This document shows, in pieces, positions 6,941-12,194 of a stretch of DNA of 12,194 nucleotides; within the stretch, counting starts at the first letter, position 1; each line of letters begins with the position of its first letter. The notes below the pieces were generated by a model that was not told where the DNA came from, ran no database searches, and was given only the letters and a program-made list of their open reading frames with translations. The DNA is from Spirochaetota bacterium. Its GTDB lineage: Bacteria; Spirochaetota; Spirochaetia; DSM-27196; PWMO01. The stretch spans positions 1 through 12,194 of the forward strand of contig JAAAOR010000112.1 in NCBI GenBank assembly GCA_009908735.1. Reading direction: 5' to 3'. The position numbers and the translations under genes were made by a program.

Positions 6941-6961
6941 GGCGCCGGCCGCGCCGGCGCC
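6941..6961. terminator. GC-rich perfect hairpin between convergent genes
   Basis: GGCGCCGGC, loop CGC, GCCGGCGCC: a perfect 9-bp stem with a 3-nt loop, whose last base is the last base of the alaS stop codon. There is no T-run on either side, so it is not a classical intrinsic terminator. It may stop or stabilise the 3' ends of both the TPR transcript (+) and the fliG-TM2-alaS transcript (-). Confidence 0.5.
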
Positions 6962-8763
6962 TAACGGCCCTCGCCGTTACCTACGACCGCCTTTACGCGG
7001 CGCACACCCTGGGAGGAAGACTGCTCTTTGGTTATGCGGAATCCGCCGAGCTGACCTGTGCTCTCGACGTGCGGCCCGCCGCAGACTTCCTTCGAGTAGT
7101 CACCGACACTGTAGACTTTGACCACCTCGTCGTACTTATCGCCGAACAGCGCCATCGCTCCGTTTTCACGAGCTTCCTCGAGGGTCATGGTCTCGTAGCG
7201 AACCGGGAGATCCTCTTCGATCTTCTCGTTTACGATGCGCTCGACCTCGCCAATCTGCTCTTTGGTCATCTTCTCCGGATGGGAAAAGTCGAAACGCAGC
7301 CGCTCCGGCGTGATGTTACTACCCTTCTGTGCCACGTGCTCTCCGAGGACATCACGGAGCGCCTTGTGCAGAAGATGGGTAGCGGTATGGAGCTTAGTGG
7401 TGTGCTCCGAGTGGTCCGCAAGTCCGCCCTTGAAGGTCTGGTTCGCGTCCATCTTGGAACGCTCTTGATGCTCGCGGAACGACTCGTCGAAGCCTTCGCG
7501 GTCTACCTTGAGGTTATGCTCGGCGGCGAGCTCCTCGGTTATCTCAATCGGAAACCCGAATGTATCGTAGAGACGAAAGGCAACCTCCCCGGGAATAATC
7601 CCGGAGGGCTCTTCGAGAAGCTTCGGTAGCTTTTTCTCGAACTCGTGCTCACCCTTCTGCAGCGTATCGAGAAACCGCTTCTCCTCGCCTACCACCTCAT
7701 CGAGTACCTTGTCGGCGTTCTGACCGAGCTCGGGGTACGCATCCCGGTACATCTCGATAACGGTTTGCGCCGGCTGATGCAGGAACATATCTTCCCGCCC
7801 GAGAAGCTTACGACCGTGGCGCACCGCGCGGCGAATGAGGCGCCGCAGAATGTAGCCCTGGCCGACGTTGGACGGCGAGACGCCGTTCTCGTCTCCGAGG
7901 ATAAAGGTTGCCGCCTTGATATGGTCACTTATGATTCGGAGCGAGCGGTCTGTGTCCTCGTCGCTGCCATAACTCACCGAAAAGATCTCACCGAGAATCT
8001 CGAGGATCGGCTGAAAGACCTCCGTCTCGTAGACGGACTTCTTGCCCTGAAGCACCGCAACCGTTCGCTCGATGCCCATGCCGGTGTCGACATTTTTCTG
8101 GGACAACGGAACGTAGCTTCCGTCTCCTTGTTTGTTGTACTGCATGAAGACATCGTTCCAGATCTCCATGTACTTACCGTCGTTAACACCCGGTCGACTT
8201 TCCGCGTTACCAGGAATGCCGGTGTCGTAGAACATCTCGCTGTCCGGGCCACAGGGGCCGGTGGCACCGGCCGGGCCCCACCAGTTGTCGCTGCGTGGCA
8301 GGTAGTAGATGCGTTCCTCGGGAATGCCGAGCGTGCGCCACACGTTGGCCGACTCATCGTCGCGCGGGACCTCCTCATCACCGGCAAACACCGTCACCGA
8401 AAGGCGCTCCTGCGGTATGCCGAGCCAGGCGCTCGAGGTGAGAAACTCGTAGCTCATGCGGATAGCTTCTTCCTTGAAGTAGTCGCCGAGCGACCAGTTA
8501 CCGAGCATCTCGAAGAATGTCAGGTGACTCTGATCGCCCACCTCCTCGATGTCGCCGGTGCGGATACATTTCTGGTAGTTGACCAGGCGAGTCCCGGCGG
8601 GATGAGGCTCACCAAGCAGGTAGGGAACCAGCGGATGCATGCCCGCAGTCGTGAACAACACGGTCGGATCGTTTTCAGGAACGAGAGACTTCCCCGAGAT
8701 TTGTGCGTGGCCCTTTTCAACAAAGAACTCGATATACTTGCTGCGTAGTTCGTTCGCCGTCAT
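6961..8763 (-). CDS. alaS: Alanyl-tRNA synthetase, short form
   Basis: 600 residues against about 870 for E. coli AlaRS. It ligates alanine to tRNA-Ala in the cytoplasm. The class II core is complete: FTTAGMHPLVPYLLG near 37-51, motif 2 RTGDIEEVGDQSHLTFFEMLGNWS (68-91) and motif 3 GMGIERTVAVLQG (228-240). The editing-site zinc ligands are present as HTATH (H459, H463) and CGGPH (C561, H565). Two parts are missing: the beta-barrel portion before HTATH, replaced by the short NQTFKGGLADHSEHTTKL, and the C-terminal dimerisation/C-Ala region. From family knowledge this is the compact AlaRS of spirochaetes and some others, not a truncation: it ends in a normal stop after the usual GVRRVKAVVG. It follows the TM2 gene by 15 bp; only a weak GGGAA precedes the ATG. 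Confidence 0.96.
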   Translation of the reverse strand: MTANELRSKYIEFFVEKGHAQISGKSLVPENDPTVLFTTAGMHPLVPYLLGEPHPAGTRLVNYQKCIRTGDIEEVGDQSHLTFFEMLGNWSLGDYFKEEAIRMSYEFLTSSAWLGIPQERLSVTVFAGDEEVPRDDESANVWRTLGIPEERIYYLPRSDNWWGPAGATGPCGPDSEMFYDTGIPGNAESRPGVNDGKYMEIWNDVFMQYNKQGDGSYVPLSQKNVDTGMGIERTVAVLQGKKSVYETEVFQPILEILGEIFSVSYGSDEDTDRSLRIISDHIKAATFILGDENGVSPSNVGQGYILRRLIRRAVRHGRKLLGREDMFLHQPAQTVIEMYRDAYPELGQNADKVLDEVVGEEKRFLDTLQKGEHEFEKKLPKLLEEPSGIIPGEVAFRLYDTFGFPIEITEELAAEHNLKVDREGFDESFREHQERSKMDANQTFKGGLADHSEHTTKLHTATHLLHKALRDVLGEHVAQKGSNITPERLRFDFSHPEKMTKEQIGEVERIVNEKIEEDLPVRYETMTLEEARENGAMALFGDKYDEVVKVYSVGDYSKEVCGGPHVESTGQLGGFRITKEQSSSQGVRRVKAVVGNGEGR

Positions 8764-8778
8764 GATGTTATTCCCAAC

Positions 8779-9303
8779 CTATAGATCTTCGAACTGCGAC
8801 TCCGTCGCCTCATCCAGCAGCTCGGGGAACACGTAGGCCAGCACGCCGTTCTTCTTTACGCGAACCTCCGCGATTCCCTTCGAAACGAGACCGTCGAGCT
8901 CTTCTTTGGCCTCATCTACGGATACTTGCGCTTCGAGCGCTATCTCCGTCGCGGTTGTGTATCCCCCGTGCTCACGGGCGGTCGTAAGGATGATCTGCTC
9001 GACCGACATCGGCCGCCGTTGCTGCTGCCCAACCGAACCCGAGATTCGATCGAACATGTCGCTGACCGGGTCCGTCCCCGGCATCTGCCTCGTACCGCCG
9101 TAGCGGTAGCCGAGACGGTAGTTTGCTTCCTGCACCTGGTTCGGCAGTGTGACCGCATCGTAGAGGGTGCCCAGCCCGAGCAGGCCACCGGTGAGCAGAT
9201 ACAAGAGCCCTGTGCCGATCTTCCCGATGTAGAACCGGTGCAGCCCGGCCACCCCGAACAGTGACGGCAGCCAGAGCAGATACGCCATGCCTATCTGGTA
9301 CAT
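8779..9303 (-). CDS. TM2-domain membrane protein with C-terminal winged-helix-like domain
   Basis: 174 residues. Residues 6-57 are a TM2 domain: a first hydrophobic helix (MAYLLWLPSLFGVAG), the G-x-HRFYIG signature at 20-27, a second helix (GLLYLLTGGLLGLGTLYDAV) and the closing D-x3-LPNQV. A Gly/Arg/Tyr linker (61-98) leads to residues about 99-160, with the pattern of a winged helix: VEQIILTTAREHGG, TTATEIALEAQVSVDEAKEELDGLVSKGIAEVRV, then a beta wing to YVFPEL. So a two-helix membrane anchor carries a cytosolic HTH-like domain, for DNA or protein binding. It starts 3 bp after the fliG-paralog stop, with TTTAGG overlapping that stop, and is followed by alaS; translation is probably coupled. 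The function is unknown. Confidence 0.85.
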   Translation of the reverse strand: MYQIGMAYLLWLPSLFGVAGLHRFYIGKIGTGLLYLLTGGLLGLGTLYDAVTLPNQVQEANYRLGYRYGGTRQMPGTDPVSDMFDRISGSVGQQQRRPMSVEQIILTTAREHGGYTTATEIALEAQVSVDEAKEELDGLVSKGIAEVRVKKNGVLAYVFPELLDEATESQFEDL

Positions 9304-9306
9304 TAC

Positions 9307-10476
9307 CTAAATATACTCGTCATCGGAATCACGGACAAGAATAGCACCCTCCTCCGCAAGCCGTCTCAGATGCTCGAGAAAGCGGCGCTGTACGTCCGAA
9401 ACTTCCTTTTGCGGAATGTCCGCCTGATGGACATACTCCTCGGAGACATCCTTCGCCCGGCGCTCAGAGACGTTGCGAAGCAGCTTGGTCCGCACCCGCT
9501 CGGCCTGCCCCGCGAGAACACAGGCAATCTCCCGCTCGGTGAACTCCGTGAGCACCGGCTGCAGATCGCGATCGTGCATGGCAAGGATGGAATCGATGGT
9601 GAACAACCGGTCCCGGATCGAGCGGGCAAGCTCCGGATCTTGTTCGGCCAGCGAGTCCAGTACCGCGCGCTCGCCGTCGAGATCCATGTGCCTGAGAATG
9701 GAGGCCAGCACGCCCCGTCCGTCTATCTCGTTTGAGACGAACTTCCCGTGCCGGCGAATGCGCTCCTTCAGAACCTCCTCAACGCGTGCGAGGACGTCCG
9801 GGGCGACAGCATTCATACGGGCCATTCGCAGGACCACCTCCGCTCGCCGCTCCTCCGACATCAGTTTCACCACCCGAGCCGCCGGCGCGGCACTGAGGGT
9901 CGAGAGTATCGTCGCAACCACTGGCGGAGATTCCTCTTTGAGGAGAAGGGCAACCTGCTGCGGCTCGAGCTCTTCGAGAAAAGCGAAACGATCGGTTTCG
10001 CCGATTCCGAGCTTGCCGTAGACTTTTTCCGCCTGCTCCTCGCCGAAGGCGCGCATAAGGAATTCCTTGGCCACCGTCGGTCCGCCGTGGCGCTCACCGG
10101 CCTTTGCCGCAGCCGCGCCGACCTGCTTGAGGATTTCTTCCGCCTCCTTGCCGGTCATGGTGCCGATGCGGGCGATCTCCCGCGTCACCGCCTCCACGTC
10201 GGCCTCATCGAGATGGCGGAGAACCTCCGCGGCCTCATCGCGGCCGAGCACCATGAGAAAGCGGGCAGCCTTCTCCGCGCCGACTGCGGCCCCGGTAGCG
10301 CCACCGTCGGCGCCACGCGACGACCTTGCTCCCCCGGCCGGCTTACCGGTAGGCGCCTCATTCCGGCGACCGGTTTTTAGCAGTCCCCGGACGGCATCAG
10401 TCTCTGAGTTGTTGTGCGATGGGGATTTACCCGAGCCCTTTTTGTAAGACTCGTTGCGCATCCGGTTGATATCCAT
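9307..10476 (-). CDS. fliG1: Flagellar motor switch protein FliG paralog (FliG1-like)
   Basis: 389 residues, longer than E. coli FliG (331) through a hydrophilic Lys/Ser/Gly/Ala-rich N-terminal extension of about 65 residues. FliG domains follow: N domain from AEKAARFLMVLG (68-78), middle domain with EPQQVALLLK (171-180) and LSAAPAARVVKLMSEERRAEVVLRMA, then the C domain (about 252-385) ending in DVQRRFLEHLRRLAEEGAI. FliG normally joins the MS-ring to FliM/N and meets the stator. Here the EHPQ motif reads ESPP (182-185). By my alignment to E. coli, torque residues K264 and R297 become A322 and P355, D288/D289 become E346/E347, and R281 stays R339. Spirochaetes usually carry two FliGs; this fits the divergent FliG1 rather than the main rotor FliG2. 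It heads fliG-TM2-alaS and may be leaderless. Confidence 0.85.
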   Translation of the reverse strand: MDINRMRNESYKKGSGKSPSHNNSETDAVRGLLKTGRRNEAPTGKPAGGARSSRGADGGATGAAVGAEKAARFLMVLGRDEAAEVLRHLDEADVEAVTREIARIGTMTGKEAEEILKQVGAAAAKAGERHGGPTVAKEFLMRAFGEEQAEKVYGKLGIGETDRFAFLEELEPQQVALLLKEESPPVVATILSTLSAAPAARVVKLMSEERRAEVVLRMARMNAVAPDVLARVEEVLKERIRRHGKFVSNEIDGRGVLASILRHMDLDGERAVLDSLAEQDPELARSIRDRLFTIDSILAMHDRDLQPVLTEFTEREIACVLAGQAERVRTKLLRNVSERRAKDVSEEYVHQADIPQKEVSDVQRRFLEHLRRLAEEGAILVRDSDDEYI

Positions 10477-10484
10477 CGCTTCAG

Positions 10485-10513
10485 AGCATATCCCCCGGCG
10501 TAGCTGAGGTCAA
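10485..10513 (-). promoter_or_regulatory. Probable sigma-70 promoter for fliG-TM2-alaS
   Basis: On the minus strand TTGACC (10513-10508), a 17-bp spacer and TATGCT (10490-10485). Only eight bases separate the -10 from the ATG at 10476, so transcription should begin one or two bases before, or at, the start codon. No ribosome binding site is present. This points to a leaderless transcript, or else to a start further inside the N-terminal extension. Confidence 0.45.
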
Positions 10514-10562
10514 GGTGGTTCGCGAGCCGGAAGCCGGCCGCAAAATTCTCCGGAGGCTTTAC

Positions 10563-10589
10563 TTGACAGTTTCACCGTTTTCTCATAAC
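10563..10589 (+). promoter_or_regulatory. Probable promoter of tRNA-Phe
   Basis: A perfect TTGACA (10563-10568) is followed after 15 bp by CATAAC (10584-10589), four of six matches to the -10. The spacing is short, but the perfect -35 and the position 19 bp before the tRNA make it likely. Confidence 0.5.
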
Positions 10590-10607
10590 CTCGGGTTCAC
10601 ACGTCAC

Positions 10608-10680
10608 GCCGCTGTAGCTCAGTCGGTAGAGCAGGGGACTGAAAATCCCCGTGTCATCGGTTCGATTCCGATCGGCGGCA
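10608..10680 (+). tRNA. tRNA-Phe (anticodon GAA)
   Basis: This 73-nt stretch folds as a full cloverleaf. The acceptor stem is GCCGCTG/CGGCGGC with one G-U pair. The D arm is GCTC-AGTCGGTA-GAGC, the anticodon stem GGGGA/TCCCC with loop CTGAAAA, the variable loop GTGTC, and the T arm ATCGG-TTCGATT-CCGAT; the discriminator is A. Bases 34-36 are GAA, reading UUC/UUU (Phe). The 3' CCA is not encoded (TGT follows), so it must be added by CCA transferase. The gene stands alone, with its own promoter and intrinsic terminator. Confidence 0.97.
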
Positions 10681-10691
10681 TGTGGCCTGGG

Positions 10692-10718
10692 CCCCGCACT
10701 CCGGTGCGGGGTTTTTTT
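10692..10718 (+). terminator. Intrinsic terminator after tRNA-Phe
   Basis: CCCCGCAC, loop TCCG, GTGCGGGG: a perfect 8-bp stem followed at once by seven T. It is a textbook intrinsic terminator 11 bp after the tRNA 3' end, isolating the tRNA from the lipoprotein gene. Confidence 0.92.
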
Positions 10719-10738
10719 GCTCCCTGCCGAAATATCGC

Positions 10739-10767
10739 TCGCTATTCTCTCCCGGTCCTGCTATAAA
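10739..10767 (+). promoter_or_regulatory. Probable extended -10 promoter for the lipoprotein gene
   Basis: TGC-TATAAA (10759-10767) is an extended -10 element with five of six matches. TCGCTA (10739-10744) is a poor -35 at 17-bp spacing. It lies just after the tRNA terminator and 59 bp before the ATG at 10827. Confidence 0.45.
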
Positions 10768-10826
10768 ATTGTTGTATACCACGAAAACCGGCATGAGCGC
10801 GACGCGTGTCGAAAGGGGCAAGCAGT

Positions 10827-11834
10827 ATGGGGAATACACTCGGAAGGCTGGCATGCACAGTTGGCGCGGCTGTGCTGGTTATGGGTTGTGCTACGGCGGG
10901 CGGTGGGAGCTCTGGGTCGATGTTCATGCCACCAACGGTTGCAACCGAAGGGAGCATCGCGCGAACTAACTTCTGGTCGGTCGATCTCGCGGTAGAAAGC
11001 GGGATCCGCACCCGCGGCATCTGGCAGATCAGCTACACCGTCGAGCGGCCGGACCGGCAGCTGGAAGAGGTGCCGGTCTACTGGCCGTTTCCGGCGAACG
11101 ACACCGGCGGGCCGAAGAGCCGTTCCATGCTCGGTGGATTGATCGAGGTCGAGCAGACCTCCGCCGGAGAGACGTACAACTACTGGATGATCCACAGTCA
11201 CACCGTACGCTGGACGAACCCGGAAGGACGCATCTTCGTATCGCTCACCAACACGAGTGACAAAACAGCCGACGTTTCCGGCATGAAGATCGAAATAGCG
11301 AGCGTCCCGGGGGTCGAGCTCGTCTCGCGTGATGCCCGCCGGATGATCGGACCGGGGAAAACCGTGCAGCTCGAGCTGGTGCGCGTTTACTTCTCGGACG
11401 TTCCGCAGGATCTCGACGGAGCCATGACGGTACCGTTCCGCTTCGTAGACATGCCGATCGCTCTCAACTCCGATGGGTCGATCCGCGAGATCTCTCTCTT
11501 CGAGGATTCCTTTGAGCTCACCCGCGAGCCGAGCACCTACACGAGCGAGATAAGCCTCACCCCGGTGCACACGTCCAAAGCGTTTCTCAGGGGCGCCGAC
11601 GGCAGTCCTCTTCACCGTTCGGATATCAGCTACGGGGAGTATCATACCACCGAGTACTTCGACCCGATCGATTTGCACTTTCGAATCGAGATCGAGGGCG
11701 AGCCGCTGGTACCGAACGAGCCGCTGCATTGGGCAACGCCCGCGGATGCATCGCAGGTATACGACTACGGCACTCTGCAGCGTGTGTTTCCCGACGGTGC
11801 GCCCACTACGGTCGCCGTGCTCGAGACCTCATAG
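10827..11834 (+). CDS. Lipoprotein of unknown function
   Basis: 335 residues from ATG 10827, chosen because AAAGGGG lies eight bases upstream; an in-frame GTG at 10806 would put extra charge before the signal peptide. The signal peptide runs to LVMGC, giving predicted lipidation at Cys21. A flexible Ala/Gly/Ser stretch follows, then a secreted-type body rich in beta-prone, aromatic and acidic segments. A central stretch (IFVSLTNTSDKTADV to GPGKTVQLELVRVYF) looks like a beta-sandwich of the kind seen in Ig-like or DUF-type secreted domains, but no enzyme motif is visible. It should sit on the inner or outer membrane facing the periplasm or the exterior. It is a single-gene unit with its own promoter and a bidirectional terminator. 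I do not recognise the family. Confidence 0.82.
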   Translation: MGNTLGRLACTVGAAVLVMGCATAGGGSSGSMFMPPTVATEGSIARTNFWSVDLAVESGIRTRGIWQISYTVERPDRQLEEVPVYWPFPANDTGGPKSRSMLGGLIEVEQTSAGETYNYWMIHSHTVRWTNPEGRIFVSLTNTSDKTADVSGMKIEIASVPGVELVSRDARRMIGPGKTVQLELVRVYFSDVPQDLDGAMTVPFRFVDMPIALNSDGSIREISLFEDSFELTREPSTYTSEISLTPVHTSKAFLRGADGSPLHRSDISYGEYHTTEYFDPIDLHFRIEIEGEPLVPNEPLHWATPADASQVYDYGTLQRVFPDGAPTTVAVLETS

Positions 11835-11893
11835 GAGCGCCTTCCGGTATTGATTCCTCGCCTTTCATTCGCGCCGCCCGGCCGGGCGCACAC

Positions 11894-11941
11894 AAAAAAA
11901 GGAGCGCGGGCCCCTGCGGGCCTGCGCTCCCGGTTCTTTTT
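11894..11941. terminator. Bidirectional intrinsic terminator (lipoprotein gene + / ppdK -)
   Basis: Seven A (11894-11900), then a 13-bp stem at 11901-11930 with one G-U pair and loop CTGC (arms start GGAGCGC and end GCGCTCC), then a T-rich tail TTCTTTTT to 11941. Read on the plus strand it ends the lipoprotein transcript; read on the minus strand the A-run becomes seven T and ends ppdK. Confidence 0.85.
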
Positions 11942-11991
11942 CAGTCTCGTGCGTGCTCGTATTCGATGGCGGTCGCCGCGGCGCGAAGCTT

Positions 11992-12026
11992 GTAGCGGCG
12001 GCACCACAGACCGCGCCCGCCGCTAC
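11992..12026. repeat. 10-bp perfect inverted repeat over the ppdK stop codon
   Basis: GTAGCGGCGG (11992-12001) and CCGCCGCTAC (12017-12026) are perfect inverted arms around a 15-nt loop; the right arm includes the ppdK stop codon. There is no T-run after it, so it may be a 3'-end stabilising hairpin ahead of the true terminator. Confidence 0.45.
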
Positions 12027-12194
12027 TTGTTGTGCGCCACAGCCTTGGCTGCCGCAAGCCGCGCAATAGGTACACGGAAAGGAGAGCAGGAGACGTAATT
12101 CATCCCGACTCTGTAGCAGAACTCGATGGAGCGCGGCTCGCCGCCGTGCTCGCCGCAGATTCCTACTTTCAGCTTCGGATTCGTCTGCCGACCC
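12023..12194 (-). CDS. ppdK: Pyruvate, phosphate dikinase, C-terminal end (5' part outside window)
   Basis: The last 57 codons of a gene that enters from the right edge. The peptide contains [18 protein letters not shown] and [19 protein letters not shown], the C-terminal catalytic segment of pyruvate, phosphate dikinase, including the catalytic cysteine in the [13 protein letters not shown] block that protonates the enolpyruvate. PPDK interconverts pyruvate + ATP + Pi with phosphoenolpyruvate + AMP + PPi in the cytoplasm; in anaerobic fermenters it often serves PPi-linked glycolysis. PEP synthase has a related C-terminus, but the GICGEHGG and [14 protein letters not shown] wording is PPDK-specific. 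It ends in AHNK-stop, converging with the lipoprotein gene across a shared terminator. Confidence 0.94.
   Translation of the reverse strand, partial: GRQTNPKLKVGICGEHGGEPRSIEFCYRVGMNYVSCSPFRVPIARLAAAKAVAHNK

Noticed and set aside
7645..8748. Long open frame (367 codons) on the plus strand
   Set aside because: It lies wholly antisense to alaS, which has all family motifs. Long antisense frames are common in GC-rich genes, and the peptide shows no family features.
10515..10766. Open frame across the tRNA gene
   Set aside because: It would translate tRNA-Phe and its terminator; the cloverleaf and hairpin explain the sequence.
10761..11729. Open frame of 322 codons on the minus strand
   Set aside because: It is antisense to the lipoprotein gene, which has a signal peptide, ribosome binding site, promoter and terminator. 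The antisense frame has none of these.
1..12194. Mobile element, CRISPR array, phage gene or toxin-antitoxin pair
   Set aside because: No transposase, integrase, direct-repeat array, att-like repeat at the tRNA, or paired small genes of that kind could be seen.

Overview
This is a GC-rich bacterial chromosomal window that I read as coming from a free-living spirochaete. The evidence is a short-form alanyl-tRNA synthetase of about 600 residues, a divergent FliG paralog (FliG1-like) encoded just upstream of alaS, relaxed spirochaetal-type lipoboxes, and an AglE-like sugar-binding lipoprotein. No phage, IS element, CRISPR array or foreign-looking island is visible. The organism assignment is inference from gene content.

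Layout. (1) 3-266 (+): the 3' end of rsmD, a 16S rRNA methyltransferase. (2) 285-2732 (-): a LacI-family repressor followed 12 bases later by a carbohydrate ABC-transporter binding lipoprotein. The next gene downstream is convergent rsmD, so no permease genes follow. (3) 2733-3078: a 346-bp divergent control region, partly AT-rich, with two LacI-type operator palindromes, two copies of TTGCGCAA and a probable hisZ promoter. (4) 3079-5408 (+): hisZ-hisG-hisB. HisZ and short HisG together form the first enzyme of histidine synthesis; HisB is the dehydratase. (5) 5441-6918 (+): a small TPR-like protein and a protein made of about ten TPRs, overlapping by ATGA. (6) 6961-10476 (-): fliG paralog, a TM2/winged-helix-like membrane protein, and alaS, spaced 3 and 15 bp apart and read as one operon. 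(7) 10608-10680 (+): tRNA-Phe(GAA) with its own promoter and terminator. (8) 10827-11834 (+): a lipoprotein I do not recognise. (9) 12023-12194 (-): the 3' end of ppdK (pyruvate, phosphate dikinase), converging with the lipoprotein gene across a bidirectional terminator.

How the parts work together. LacI and its operators probably control the sugar-binding lipoprotein, and perhaps affect the divergent his genes. HisZ, HisG and HisB cover step 1 and one later step of histidine synthesis; the other his genes must lie elsewhere. The fliG-TM2-alaS unit joins a motor-switch protein to a translation enzyme. The least explained items are the TM2/winged-helix protein, the changed torque residues in the FliG paralog, possible leaderless starts (fliG and the small TPR-like gene), the period-two TPR protein and the unknown lipoprotein. 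I see no clear case for a wholly new multi-gene system.
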